Below are positions 8,552 through 17,254 of a DNA stretch of 64,000 nucleotides, in pieces; position 1 is the stretch's first letter, and the number at the start of each line of letters is the position of its first letter. Below the pieces are notes generated by a model. The model was not told where the DNA came from. It made no database searches and saw only the letters and a list, made by a program, of their open reading frames with translations. This DNA is from Klenkia brasiliensis (GTDB lineage Bacteria > Actinomycetota > Actinomycetes > Mycobacteriales > Geodermatophilaceae), in NCBI RefSeq assembly GCF_900100695.1, contig NZ_FNCF01000003.1:1-64000 (forward strand). The letters are read 5' to 3'. A program made the translations under genes and the position numbers.

Positions 8552-9685
8552 GTGACCAACCGCGTCCGCCCCGGACCCGTGCACGTGGTCGGTCTCTCCT
8601 GCACGCCCCTGCTCGCCGAGCAGGACGCAGTGCTGGACGAGCTGGTCTTCGACGCGGTGTCCGCAGCGCTCTCCGAGTGCGCGCTGCGCAAGTCCGACGT
8701 CGGGCTGTCGGTGTTGGCCTCGATGGACGTACCCGACGGCCGCAGCATCTCCAGCGGCCTGACCACCGCAGCAGCCGCGGGCTACCTCAGCGACTCCTAC
8801 CGCCTGGAGGCCGATTCTGGTTCAGCCGTCGCCGCGGCGGCCCAAGCAGTTGCCGCCGGCGACGTCGAGATCGCGATCGCCGTCGGTGTGCACAACCCCG
8901 AGCACCACGCCGAGGATGACGCCGGTCGGCGTCGCTTCCTCGAGCAGCTGTCCAACCTCGCCTTCGAGCCCGCGTTCGACCGGCCGGTCGGCATGACCGC
9001 CCAGACCGTCTACGGCATGCAGGCCGCCCACGCTCTGCACTCCGGCGAGGTCTCGCTGGACGACTGGGCCGAGCTGTCCGCAGCAGCCATCACACGCGGC
9101 GCGACCGGCCGCCGTCCAGGCCGGAGCGGCCCAGTCACCGCGGCCGACGTGCTGGCCTCCGCGCCGGTGGTCTCGCCGTTGCTGGACCTCATGCTCCCGG
9201 CCCCGGTCACGGGCGCCGCGGCCGTGGTGCTCGCGTCCCCGGCCCGCGCCGCCCGCCTGCTGGGCCGCTCCGCCGTGCTCACCGGCATCGGCCAGGCCAC
9301 GGGTGACCACACGTGGACCGGCGACTGGCTGACCCGCCCCGGTGCGACCACCGCCCGGGCCGCCGCCGACGCCTACCAGAATGCCGAGCTGGTCGACCCG
9401 GGTGCCGAGGTGGCCGTCGTCGAGCTCAGCGCACCGACCCCGGCCCTGCACGGGCCGTACCTGGCCGCGTTGCAGCTGCAGGGGCTCGCCCCCGAGCGGG
9501 TGTCCCCCAGCGGAGGGCTCGCCAGCGCCCATGCCGGGCTCGCCAACGGGATCATCCGTCTGCTGGAGGCCGTCGAGTGGCTCGAGCAGCACCAGCCGCG
9601 GGGCCGCGCAGTCGTCCACTCGGTGGACACGATCACCGGGACCGTCTCCGAGGAATCGACCGTCGTCGTGGTGGAGGGCATCTGA
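8552..9685 (+). CDS. Thiolase-like protein lacking the active-site cysteine (subunit A)
   Basis: A 377-residue thiolase-superfamily protein. Where thiolases have a nucleophilic Cys in the C-A/S-S-G stretch, it reads EADSGSAVAAAAQAV. The usual GHP histidine motif is replaced by SGGLASAHAGLANG. It is therefore unlikely to do classical Claisen thiolysis alone. It is followed by a second Cys-less thiolase-like protein and a DUF35 zinc-ribbon protein, the arrangement known for Ltp2/ChsH2-type retro-aldolases and BbsAB-type thiolases. The start is GTG at 8552 after CAGGGAG. The gene overlaps the next one by one base. Confidence 0.8.
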   Translation: MTNRVRPGPVHVVGLSCTPLLAEQDAVLDELVFDAVSAALSECALRKSDVGLSVLASMDVPDGRSISSGLTTAAAAGYLSDSYRLEADSGSAVAAAAQAVAAGDVEIAIAVGVHNPEHHAEDDAGRRRFLEQLSNLAFEPAFDRPVGMTAQTVYGMQAAHALHSGEVSLDDWAELSAAAITRGATGRRPGRSGPVTAADVLASAPVVSPLLDLMLPAPVTGAAAVVLASPARAARLLGRSAVLTGIGQATGDHTWTGDWLTRPGATTARAAADAYQNAELVDPGAEVAVVELSAPTPALHGPYLAALQLQGLAPERVSPSGGLASAHAGLANGIIRLLEAVEWLEQHQPRGRAVVHSVDTITGTVSEESTVVVVEGI

Positions 9686-10869
9686 TGGCGCAGCGCGCAG
9701 CGGTCGTCGGCGTCGGGATCACCGACGCCACCTCACCCCGCAAGCAGACGAGGTCGCACCTCGAGCTCTGCCAGGAGGCGGCGTGGGCAGCCATCGAGCA
9801 CGCCGGGGTCTCACCGGCCGAGCTCGACGGTGTGGTCGTCGGCAACATCGACGGTTTCGAGGGGACCGTCCTGGGCGGCAAGCACATCACCCGTCTGCTC
9901 GGCCTGGGCACGCACCTGCCCATGGTCGTGCTGAACACGGGGGGGACGACGGGCGGCAACCTCATGCAGGTCGCAGCCCGCATGGTCCGGGCCGGCACCC
10001 ACCAGCGGGTCCTCTGCCTGGGTGGGCCCACGTTCTTCGGCGTCCGCGACCTGCAGTCGGCCATCAACACCAACTCGCCGATGATCGTCGAGCAGCCCCT
10101 GGGCATGGGCGGGTTCCACATGGGTGCCTTCGCCGCCAGTGCCTACCAGGCCCGGCACGGCACCACGGTCGAGGACCTGGCGTCCGTGGTGGTGGCCGAC
10201 CACCAGAAGGCCTCGCGCAACCCGTACGCCCACCTCCGCTACACCCTCTCCGAGACCGACGTCGTCGAGGGGACTCCGCTGTCGAGTCCGCTGACGCAGC
10301 CCATGGTGTGCCCGGTCTCCACGTCGGCCGCGGCGATGGTCGTGGCCTCGGAGGACGTCGCGGCAGCCCGTCGCACGCCCTCGGCGCTGATCCGGGCCAT
10401 GGGCACCAGCTCCGACCCCTATCTGGGTGGCGGCAAGGGCGACTTCGCGGTCATGGAGAACCTGGCCGCGTTGGCCCGGCGGGTGTACGCCCTGGCAGAC
10501 GTCCGTGACCCACGGGCCGAGTTCGACGTCGTGGAGGTGTTCGCGCCCTACGTCCACATGCAGCCCATGCAGCTGGAGGCGCTGGGGTTCTGCGGTGCCG
10601 GTGAGGGCATCGACCTCATCCGCTCCGGGGCGACCGACGCGGGCGGCGACCTGCCGACGAACCTCTCCGGGGGGCCCAAGTGCACCAACGCCGGCGTCGC
10701 CGGCGAGCTCGCGCCCTACGCCTACACCGCCCTGCAGGTCATGGGCGATGCCCCGGAGGCGATCCAGGTCCCCGGTGCCCGCACCGGGCTGGCCCACGGC
10801 ACCGGCGGCAGCTTCTTCCAGTTCGAGAACCTCGCCGTGTTCTCCCAGCTCACCCCCCAGGAGCAGTGA
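9685..10869 (+). CDS. Thiolase-like protein (SCP2/Ltp type, subunit B)
   Basis: A 394-residue thiolase-superfamily protein of the lipid-transfer/SCP2-thiolase group. The nucleophile region reads LNTGGTTGGNLMQVA, with no Cys. A late SGGPKCTNAG segment and VPGARTGLAHGTGG are conserved in Ltp-type proteins. The probable role is C-C bond cleavage of a beta-hydroxy- or beta-keto-acyl-CoA together with its two neighbours. TGATG overlaps link it to both the gene before and the DUF35 gene after, so the three should be made in equal amounts. Whether it is an aldolase or an acyltransferase cannot be told from sequence. Confidence 0.82.
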   Translation: MAQRAAVVGVGITDATSPRKQTRSHLELCQEAAWAAIEHAGVSPAELDGVVVGNIDGFEGTVLGGKHITRLLGLGTHLPMVVLNTGGTTGGNLMQVAARMVRAGTHQRVLCLGGPTFFGVRDLQSAINTNSPMIVEQPLGMGGFHMGAFAASAYQARHGTTVEDLASVVVADHQKASRNPYAHLRYTLSETDVVEGTPLSSPLTQPMVCPVSTSAAAMVVASEDVAAARRTPSALIRAMGTSSDPYLGGGKGDFAVMENLAALARRVYALADVRDPRAEFDVVEVFAPYVHMQPMQLEALGFCGAGEGIDLIRSGATDAGGDLPTNLSGGPKCTNAGVAGELAPYAYTALQVMGDAPEAIQVPGARTGLAHGTGGSFFQFENLAVFSQLTPQEQ

Positions 10870-11327
10870 TGTCCAGTCCTCTCACCCAGACCGTCCACTG
10901 GGACCTCACCTACGACGTCCACCTCGGATCCACCTGGGGTCGGTTCATGCAGGGCCTGCGCGAGCAGAAGATCCTCGCCAACTCCTGCCCCGAGTGCTCG
11001 CGGACCTTCGTCCCGCCCCAGGCGTACTGCGAGTCCTGCTTCGTGCGCACCGAGCAGTGGACGGAGCTGCCCGCCGAGGGCGATCTGGAGGTCTTCACCG
11101 TGGTCTGGCAGGGGTTCACCGGCGGCCCGAAACCGCCCTACGCCGTGGGCGGCATCCGGCTGGCCGGCGCGGACACGCTGCTGATGCACGTGGTCACCGG
11201 CCTGGACTTCAGTGACCCGTCCACCGTGCGCGACCAGCTGCCGCACGGCAGCCGGGTCCGTGCGGTATGGGCCGAGGACCGCACCGGTCAGATCCTCGAC
11301 ATCAGCCACTTCGAACCCGCCGGCTGA
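10869..11327 (+). CDS. DUF35 zinc-ribbon/OB-fold acyl-CoA-binding protein
   Basis: A 152-residue protein with a rubredoxin-like zinc ribbon, CPECSRTFVPPQAYCESC, and a C-terminal OB-like half (EGDLEVFTVVWQGF). DUF35 proteins bind CoA esters and activate thiolase-like partners encoded next to them. Here it follows two Cys-less thiolase-like genes with a one-base overlap, so a three-component enzyme is the natural reading. The ATG at 10869 is fixed by the overlap. Confidence 0.9.
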   Translation: MSSPLTQTVHWDLTYDVHLGSTWGRFMQGLREQKILANSCPECSRTFVPPQAYCESCFVRTEQWTELPAEGDLEVFTVVWQGFTGGPKPPYAVGGIRLAGADTLLMHVVTGLDFSDPSTVRDQLPHGSRVRAVWAEDRTGQILDISHFEPAG

Positions 11328-11354
11328 AGGCACCACCCCACCCCAGGAGGACAC

Positions 11355-11564
11355 ATGAGCGACCACGTCTACCGCCTCACCGAGGTCGTCGGGACCAGCA
11401 CCACCAGCGTCGACGACGCCATCCGCACCGCCGTCACGGCCGCGGCCAGGACCGTCGACCACATCGACTGGTTCCAGACCCAGGAGATCCGCGGGCAAGT
11501 CGTCGACGGCGCCGTCGAGTACTTCCAGGTGACGGTGAAGCTGGGGTTCCGCGTCGAGGAGTAA
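11355..11564 (+). CDS. Dodecin (flavin-storage protein)
   Basis: A 69-residue protein matching the dodecin family over its whole length: an N-terminal YRLTEVVGTSTTS strand, a helix with VDDAIRTAV, then HIDWFQTQEIRG and YFQVTVKLGFRVEE. The WFQ tryptophan stacks on flavin in known dodecins. It forms dodecameric shells that bind FMN, FAD or riboflavin. AGGAGG lies seven bases before the ATG. It lies 27 bases after the DUF35 gene and probably shares its transcript. Its presence beside many flavoenzyme genes fits a flavin-buffering role. Confidence 0.93.
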   Translation: MSDHVYRLTEVVGTSTTSVDDAIRTAVTAAARTVDHIDWFQTQEIRGQVVDGAVEYFQVTVKLGFRVEE

Positions 11565-11604
11565 CCCCCGCTGCGGCGGCTCTGCGGCCGCCGGCAGCGT
11601 GAGG

Positions 11605-11649
11605 TGTTGCGACGTGGGACACAGCTGGTGCTCAGGGAGCACCAAGCTC
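11605..11649 (+). promoter_or_regulatory. Operator site 3 upstream of the MFS transporter
   Basis: TGTTGCGACGTGGGACA at 11605-11621 matches the cluster operator at 11 of 12 arm positions. CAAGCT (11643-11648), 21 bases downstream, is the best -10 candidate; spacing and sequence are poorer than at other sites. It lies in the 130-base gap between dodecin and the transporter. Confidence 0.55.
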
Positions 11650-11694
11650 GGGGGGCCGGGACGGGCCACGTCCCCGAGGTCGAAGGGATCCTCC

Positions 11695-13050
11695 GTGACC
11701 GACACCAGCGCCGGACGACCACCTGCATCGGAGCGCACACTCCGCAAGATCGCGTTCGCCGCCCTCTCGGCGAGCACCCTCGAGTGGTACGACTTCTACA
11801 TCTACGGGACCGCCGCGGCCCTCGTCTTCGGCCAGGTCTTCTTCCCTGACGTCAGCCCCGTCATCGCGACCCTGGCCTCCTTCGCCACGTTCGGCGTCGG
11901 GTTCCTCTTCCGGCCTGTGGGTGGTCTGGTCTTCGGCCACTTCGGCGACCGGATGGGGCGGAAGAAGCTGCTCGTCATCGCCATGGTGATGATGGGGCTC
12001 GCGACGACCCTGATCGGACTGCTGCCCACCTACGCCACCATCGGCGCAGCCGCGCCGGTGCTGCTGGTGGTGCTGCGCTGCATCCAGGGCATAGCCATCG
12101 GGGGTCAGTACGGTGGCGCTGTCCTCCTGGTGACCGAGAACGCCCCGGCGCACCGTCGGGGGTTCTACGGCAGCTTCGCCCAGATCGGACCCTCGGCGGC
12201 AGTCATCCTGTCCAACCTGGTCTTCCTGGGGCTCGTCGCCGTGCTGCCTGCCGACGACTTCGCGAGCTGGGGTTGGCGGGTGCCGTTCCTGCTCAGCGTC
12301 CTGGTCATCGGGCTCGGCCTCTACGTCCAGCTCAAGCTCGAGGACACCCCTGACTTCCAGGAGCTGGAGCAGCGTTCTGCGACCACCTCGGCGCCGGAAG
12401 CCGAGATCAGCCGAGAACGGTCCCCCGTCCTGGAGGTGCTCCGGACCCACCCGCGTCAGGTGCTGCAGGCCGGCGGGATGATCCTGGTGATCCAGGTCTA
12501 CTACTACATCCTCATCGTCTACGTCGTGTCCTACCTGACCGGGCTGGGCGTGGCGCGGTCGACGGTCCTGACGGCGGTCCTGGTGTCCAGCGCCGTGACG
12601 GTGGCAGTCATCCCGCTGGCGGCGGCGGTGTCCGACCGCATCGGACGCAAGCGGGTGCTGGTCCCGGCGGCGATCGCCACCATCGTGTCGGTCTTCCCGT
12701 TCTTCGCGCTGGTCGACACCACCAACGTGGCCGCCTTCGTCGCCGCTTCCATCGTCGCCGGCGCGGTGCTCGGGGCTCTGTACGGCCCGATGGCCGCGTT
12801 CTTCACCGAGATGTTCAGCACCGGGGTCCGCTACTCCGGCGCCTCGCTCGGCTACCAGCTCGGGGCGGTCGTGGGCGGTGGGTTCACCCCGCTGATCGCC
12901 ACCGCACTGGTGGCCTGGACCGGATCTGTCTACTCGGTCGCCACGTTCGTCGTCCTCGCCGGACTGCTCACCCTGTGGGCCGTCGTGACCACTGCCGAGA
13001 CCTACCGGGTCCCGTCCCGGGACGGGGAGCTCGCCGACCCGGTGCGCTGA
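11695..13050 (+). CDS. MFS transporter, metabolite:H+ symporter type
   Basis: A 451-residue major facilitator protein with about twelve hydrophobic segments. After STLEWYDFYIYGTAAAL at the first helix comes the MFS signature GHFGDRMGRKK in the first cytoplasmic loop. A second copy, SDRIGRKRVLV, lies in the second half. This is typical of the MHS subfamily that imports organic acids and osmolytes by proton symport. The GTG at 11695 is chosen because it gives the normal short N-terminus. Its place in the cluster suggests uptake of the acid substrate of the acyl-CoA synthetases. Confidence 0.88.
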   Translation: MTDTSAGRPPASERTLRKIAFAALSASTLEWYDFYIYGTAAALVFGQVFFPDVSPVIATLASFATFGVGFLFRPVGGLVFGHFGDRMGRKKLLVIAMVMMGLATTLIGLLPTYATIGAAAPVLLVVLRCIQGIAIGGQYGGAVLLVTENAPAHRRGFYGSFAQIGPSAAVILSNLVFLGLVAVLPADDFASWGWRVPFLLSVLVIGLGLYVQLKLEDTPDFQELEQRSATTSAPEAEISRERSPVLEVLRTHPRQVLQAGGMILVIQVYYYILIVYVVSYLTGLGVARSTVLTAVLVSSAVTVAVIPLAAAVSDRIGRKRVLVPAAIATIVSVFPFFALVDTTNVAAFVAASIVAGAVLGALYGPMAAFFTEMFSTGVRYSGASLGYQLGAVVGGGFTPLIATALVAWTGSVYSVATFVVLAGLLTLWAVVTTAETYRVPSRDGELADPVR

Positions 13051-13054
13051 CCGG

Positions 13055-13087
13055 GGCCGGGACCGGGTACAGCGACCGGTCCCGGCC
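13055..13087. terminator. Hairpin between convergent transporter and AcoR1 genes
   Basis: A perfect 12-bp stem, GGCCGGGACCGG with its complement at 13076-13087, closes a 9-base loop. It fills the gap between two convergent stop codons, so it can serve both directions. No T-run is present. Confidence 0.7.
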
Positions 13088-13088
13088 G

Positions 13089-14921
13089 TCACCAGGTGGC
13101 GGAGGACAGGTCGATCCCCAGCGCTCGCACCTTGCGGTAGAGGGTCGACCGGGCGATGCCGAGGGACTCGGCTGCCCTAAACTTGTTGCCTCCGGCATCC
13201 TGCAACGCCCGGGTGATGGCAGCGGCCTCTGCCTGCTCCATCCTCGCCAACGCCCTGCGCGACGTGCGGGCGACCAGGTCAGCCGGTAGATCGGATGCCG
13301 TCACCGGGCCGCCATCCGGCCGCCGGGTAACCACACGCTCGACCACCGCAGCGAGTGCTGCTGCGTTGCCCCCCCACGGCAGGCGGCTCAGCGCCTGCAC
13401 GGCGTCGGGCATCCACCGCAGTTCGCGTCCCACCTGGCCTGACCGCTCGGTGAACACGGTCAGCAGCAGCGGGAGGTCCTCCAGCCGGTTCCGCAGGGCG
13501 GGGACCTCGACGACCTCGTCGAAGCCGCCCAGCAGCGGGTGCTCACCGTCGGCGGTGAACCGCCCCACACGGGAGGTGGCGATCACCTGTCCGCCCCGTC
13601 TGCGCCCGAGGGCCACCCGCGTGGCCTCCGCGACTGCCGGCGGGAGGAGGTCGGCATGCCGCAGCACCAGGGTCTTCCCCGATCCTGCTGCCGTGGTCTC
13701 CACCGTGGCCAGCCACCGGTCCACCGCAGCGGTAGTTGCGACCTCGACCGTCGTGGGGACCTGCACGACCTGCACTGCGCTCGACGCTGCAATGGCGCGG
13801 GCCACGGCGAGTCGGCCGCTGCCGGGTTCCCCGACCACCAGCACCCGCCCCGCGCTCCGCGCGTGCTGCGCCTGGGCACAGGCCGTCCGCCAGGAAGAGC
13901 TGGTGCCGACCAGTCCCGGCAGGTACGGCACCGCGGTCGGCGCGCGCCGCCGCGGAGCCGGCTCCAGTTGACGGCGCAGTGCGACCACGGCGCCGATGGG
14001 GAGCCCACCATCGACGACCGGCCGGACGTCGAGAGTGACCCGGGCACCGTTCCCTAGCTGGACCACCCCGGGCTGGTGCCGGTCCATGACGGCTCGGGAC
14101 GCGTGCTCCCACAGGAGCGCCTGGTCGACATCGCCCAGCAACCGGGCTGCTGCCGTGTTGCTGATGATGGTCCGCTGGTCGAGGACGACGAGGGGGTGCC
14201 GGGCGTCGCGGTTGTGGGCCAGGTAGGCATCCAGCAGCAGCTGCTCCGTCCGGGTCGCCGCGGTGCGCATGCACCGCTGGACCTCGGCGACCAGCTCCAT
14301 CACCCAGGACAGGACGACAGGACTGCTGTCGGCCAGGCGGCAGGTCAGGTCCAGGCTCCCCACGATCCGCCGGGTGACCGGGTGGAAGATCGGGGCCCCG
14401 GCACAGCTGAGCGCGTGGTAGGCCTCGCTGTAGTGCTCGGGACCGCGGACCAGCACGGGCTTGCCGCTCAGCAGCGCGATCGCACTGGTGGTGCCGACGT
14501 GGGACTCGGCGACGGAGAAAGCGGGGACGATGTTCAGGGCGTCCAGACGGCCGGCGAAGACGCGGTCGGGTACCCAACGTTGCAGCAAGCGGCCGTCGTT
14601 GTCGGTCAGTGCGAGGGAGCACATCGCCTGCTCGAGCGCCGCGGCCCGCTTCTCGACCACGGGGGCCACGACCCGGGCGAGCGGGGAGTCCAGCTCGACG
14701 TCGGGGTAGTACCCGGGCGACACCTTGTCCGGGTCCAGACCCTGGAGCAGGCTGCGGCGCCAGGATTCGTAGACGACAGGTCGGACAGCACCGGCCGGGT
14801 CGACCAGCTGGCCCACCCGTTCGTGCAGCGCCTGACGCGCACCGTGCACCGCACGGATCCAGTCGTCGCCGTCATCCCACCGTTGGAGCGCCGCCTGGCC
14901 CCCGCGACCCACCCCGTCCAC
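13089..14921 (-). CDS. AcoR-like GAF/AAA+/Fis regulator, copy 1 (no GAFTGA)
   Basis: A 610-residue transcription regulator. The N-terminal half holds a GAF-like sensor region (AESHVGTTSAIALL, PVTRRIVGSLDLTC). A PAS-like stretch follows, then a degenerate AAA+ domain with Walker A read as GEPGSGRL. The C-terminus is a Fis-type helix-turn-helix with ARSTLYRKVRALG. The GAFTGA loop that contacts sigma-54 is absent, so it should act with ordinary sigma-70-family polymerase. The GTG at 14921 is chosen for an AGGAG just upstream and because the promoter at 14974-15002 lies before it; ATGs at 14978 and 14975 would be at or upstream of the predicted transcript start. It probably binds the cluster operators. 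Confidence 0.85.
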   Translation of the reverse strand: MDGVGRGGQAALQRWDDGDDWIRAVHGARQALHERVGQLVDPAGAVRPVVYESWRRSLLQGLDPDKVSPGYYPDVELDSPLARVVAPVVEKRAAALEQAMCSLALTDNDGRLLQRWVPDRVFAGRLDALNIVPAFSVAESHVGTTSAIALLSGKPVLVRGPEHYSEAYHALSCAGAPIFHPVTRRIVGSLDLTCRLADSSPVVLSWVMELVAEVQRCMRTAATRTEQLLLDAYLAHNRDARHPLVVLDQRTIISNTAAARLLGDVDQALLWEHASRAVMDRHQPGVVQLGNGARVTLDVRPVVDGGLPIGAVVALRRQLEPAPRRRAPTAVPYLPGLVGTSSSWRTACAQAQHARSAGRVLVVGEPGSGRLAVARAIAASSAVQVVQVPTTVEVATTAAVDRWLATVETTAAGSGKTLVLRHADLLPPAVAEATRVALGRRRGGQVIATSRVGRFTADGEHPLLGGFDEVVEVPALRNRLEDLPLLLTVFTERSGQVGRELRWMPDAVQALSRLPWGGNAAALAAVVERVVTRRPDGGPVTASDLPADLVARTSRRALARMEQAEAAAITRALQDAGGNKFRAAESLGIARSTLYRKVRALGIDLSSATW

Positions 14922-14973
14922 GCAACTCCTCGTCGTCCCTGGCCCACGACCGCACAGATCGACTGTGACCCGC

Positions 14974-15002
14974 ATCATGTGCGCTTACTGACACGTCGTC
15001 AA
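14974..15002 (-). promoter_or_regulatory. Probable sigma-70-type promoter of AcoR1
   Basis: Leftward, TTGACG (15002-14997) and CATGAT (14979-14974) are separated by 17 bases. The -35 half lies inside a TGAC-N5-GTCA dyad. The AcoR2 promoter has a closely similar block (17 of 22 positions alike), which suggests common control or common descent. Confidence 0.55.
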
Positions 15003-15023
15003 GAAGCCCGTCGCGCCAGGTCA

Positions 15024-15057
15024 GTGCCCGGCCGCCCCTGCGGGGACGACCGGGCAC
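15024..15057 (-). terminator. Hairpin downstream of the alpha/beta hydrolase gene
   Basis: GTGCCCGG and CCGGGCAC enclose a nested CCCC-TGC-GGGG stem just after the leftward stop codon at 15064. This is a plausible factor-independent stem, but it has no T-run. Confidence 0.5.
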
Positions 15058-15063
15058 CGACCG

Positions 15064-15957
15064 TCATGCGCCGGCGAACTGCTTGCGCAGGAACTCACCG
15101 AACCTGTCGGTGGACTCCTGCGCCTCGGGCAGGAAGGAGAAGATCGGCCAGATGTGGACCATCTCCTCCCCGACCTCGAGTTCGGCCTGACCGCCCGCAG
15201 CGCGTACGGCGTCCACGAGCCGGACGGCGTCGTCGTGCAGACCCTCGTCAGTGCCGACCAGCACCCGCATCGGCGGCAGCCCGGACAGGTCCGCATACAA
15301 GGGAGACGCCAGTGGGGTGGCCTTGGGCTCCAGGCCGCCCAGGTAGGCACCGCCCATCGCGCCGACCAGGGCGGCAGCGGGTAGCGGGTCGCGCTCGGCG
15401 CGCGTCACCAGCGACTCGCCCTCCCCGGCCAGGTCGACCAGCGGCGAGCAGAGGACAGCGGCCACGGGAGGCTGCCCACCCCCGTCACGCAGCTGCACCA
15501 GGGCACCCGTCACCAACCCGCCGCCGGCGGAGTCGCCGACGAGGGCGACCTGACGGACGCCGTCCTGGGTGGTGGCCCACCGGTAGGCGGCCACGACGTC
15601 GTCCAGCGGCGCGGGGAACGGGTGCTCCGGCGCCAGCCGGTAGTCGACCACCAGGACGCGCGCGTCGGCTGCCCGCGAGATCCGGTACCCGAACTCTCGG
15701 TACCCGTGGGCGTTGCCCATGCACCAGCCGCCGCCGTGCACCAGAACCACCACCTTGTCGGGGGCGGCGCCGGGCGCGGACACCCAGATCGCCGGCACAC
15801 CGTCGGCGTCGACCTGCTGCACGTCGGCGTCGGCAGGGAGCTCGAAGTTCGCCAGCACCTCGTCGTAGAGACGACGGTAGTCCTCCATCGTGGCCTCGGG
15901 CTCGGACACCAGGTGGCTCAGCAGGTCGCGCGCGCGACCGAGTTCGGGACTTGCCAT
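15064..15957 (-). CDS. Alpha/beta hydrolase (hormone-sensitive-lipase family esterase)
   Basis: A 297-residue esterase/lactonase-type hydrolase. The oxyanion motif HGGGWCMG and the nucleophile motif GDSAGG are clear. [13 protein letters not shown] is typical of the HSL family, and a late HIWPIF supplies the catalytic His. It should hydrolyse an ester or lactone. The ATG at 15957 has AGGAG upstream; an alternative GTG at 15993 forms a GTGA overlap with the flavin oxidoreductase gene and may be the true start. A luciferase-like oxygenase followed by an esterase is a familiar pair in ring or ketone degradation, but this pairing is inference here. Confidence 0.85.
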   Translation of the reverse strand: MASPELGRARDLLSHLVSEPEATMEDYRRLYDEVLANFELPADADVQQVDADGVPAIWVSAPGAAPDKVVVLVHGGGWCMGNAHGYREFGYRISRAADARVLVVDYRLAPEHPFPAPLDDVVAAYRWATTQDGVRQVALVGDSAGGGLVTGALVQLRDGGGQPPVAAVLCSPLVDLAGEGESLVTRAERDPLPAAALVGAMGGAYLGGLEPKATPLASPLYADLSGLPPMRVLVGTDEGLHDDAVRLVDAVRAAGGQAELEVGEEMVHIWPIFSFLPEAQESTDRFGEFLRKQFAGA

Positions 15958-15989
15958 GGAAGTGCTCCTGTCGGGTGTTGGTTCGTCGG

Positions 15990-17057
15990 TCACATGGACT
16001 GCAGTGCGGGCAGGACCTCGGCGGTGAACAGCTCGTAGCTCGCAGCCGCCTTCTCGCCCTTGAGACCGCCGTACTGGAAGACGGAGATGGGCTCGTACTC
16101 ACCGACGATGGCCCGACGCTCCTCGTGCTTGGCGATCTGCTCGGCCGGTGTCCCCCAGATCTGCGCGTTGACGTAGATGTCGACGACGGCCTCCAGGCCG
16201 TACTCGTCGATGGCCTGCTTGGCTGCGGCGTAGGAGGCGTAGCCCGAGGTGCTCTCGAAGTGCCGACCGCCGAACTCGTAGTGCTCCACGCAGGTCATGT
16301 AGTAGTTCGCGACGTGCTCGAAGGCGGCAGCCCGGGCGGCGTCGGAGTCCGCGTGGCAGTAGGTCAGGTCGATCATCAGCGGAGGTGGGGCGTCAGCGCC
16401 GTGGGTATCGCGGTAGGCCGTTCGGTACTGCTCGATCATCGGCATGTGCATGGCCTCCATGGGGCCCTGGATGAAGGCCATCATCTGCACCCCGAGCTTG
16501 CCGGCGGCGACGGCGGAGTCCGGGCTCATCGCCACACAGGTCGTCCGTCCCTTGAAGGTGCCCAGTGGCGCGGGGTGCACCGGCACCTTCGCCTGGGGGT
16601 AGTACTTCCCGACGCCCTCGACGAATCCGTCCTCCAGGCCACGGATGATCATCTCCGCGGCCTCGTCGAAGCGCTCGCGCGATTCACCCATCTCGATCCC
16701 GAAGCCCTCGAACTCCCGGCGGGCGAGGCCGCGCCCCATGCCGAACATGGCCCGTCCGTCGGACAGGTTGTCCAACAGCGCGATCTTCTCCACGACGCGC
16801 ATCGGGTCGTTCCACGGGATGATCACCGCGGTCGTGTGCATCTTGGCCCGCGTCGTCCGGCCGGCGAGGTAGGACAGGAACTGCGTGTTGTCCGGACACA
16901 TCGAGTACCCCGGGTCGAAGTGGTGCTCGACGCACCCGATGCTCTCGTACCCGTCGGAGTCTGCTCGCAGGGACAGGGCGATCTGGTCCCGGTAGACGTC
17001 GTAGTCGGAATCGGCGTTGCCGTAGTTCTGGATCAGGTTGGTCATGTGGACCTTCAC
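15990..17057 (-). CDS. LLM-class flavin-dependent oxidoreductase, copy 1
   Basis: A 355-residue bacterial-luciferase-like TIM-barrel protein. The N-terminus has [16 protein letters not shown] and the middle has [18 protein letters not shown], both typical of FMN- or F420-using members. It may be a monooxygenase using reduced flavin. No flavin reductase gene is visible nearby. The GTG at 17057 gives the normal start [13 protein letters not shown] after a G-rich site. It heads a two-gene leftward operon with the hydrolase. A second family member lies at 32198-33358. The reaction is unknown. Confidence 0.82.
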   Translation of the reverse strand: MKVHMTNLIQNYGNADSDYDVYRDQIALSLRADSDGYESIGCVEHHFDPGYSMCPDNTQFLSYLAGRTTRAKMHTTAVIIPWNDPMRVVEKIALLDNLSDGRAMFGMGRGLARREFEGFGIEMGESRERFDEAAEMIIRGLEDGFVEGVGKYYPQAKVPVHPAPLGTFKGRTTCVAMSPDSAVAAGKLGVQMMAFIQGPMEAMHMPMIEQYRTAYRDTHGADAPPPLMIDLTYCHADSDAARAAAFEHVANYYMTCVEHYEFGGRHFESTSGYASYAAAKQAIDEYGLEAVVDIYVNAQIWGTPAEQIAKHEERRAIVGEYEPISVFQYGGLKGEKAAASYELFTAEVLPALQSM

Positions 17058-17150
17058 GGGGCCCCCTTCTGTCGTCGGCACCGGTTGACCCGGTGTCCGC
17101 GGGCGGACGGCGTGGTCCCTCTGTTGCGGGACCGGTGTGACGTGCGTCCC

Positions 17151-17223
17151 ACGCTGGCATCGGCCGTCGCGCCGTTGTTGTCCCAAAGGCGGACAGCGTC
17201 GGGCCGTCGCGAACTCGGACGAC
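17151..17223. promoter_or_regulatory. Divergent promoter with operator site 4
   Basis: TGTCCCAAAGGCGGACA at 17179-17195 matches the operator at 11 of 12 arm positions. Leftward, CAGCGT (17156-17151) begins exactly 22 bases away, close to the TAGCGT seen elsewhere. Rightward, only a weak GACGAC (17218-17223) is in register. Two other inverted repeats nearby (17095-17108, 17114-17133) have different spacing. Confidence 0.65.
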
Positions 17224-17254
17224 GCAGTTGGCAGTCGCGGGGGAAGGTCCACCC

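Noticed and set aside
17095-17133. Inverted repeats GTCCGC-GG-GCGGAC and GGTCCC-N8-GGGACC near operator site 4
   Set aside because: Their spacing differs from the 6-5-6 operator and no hexamer is in register, so they were left out of the regulon set, though they may be other sites.
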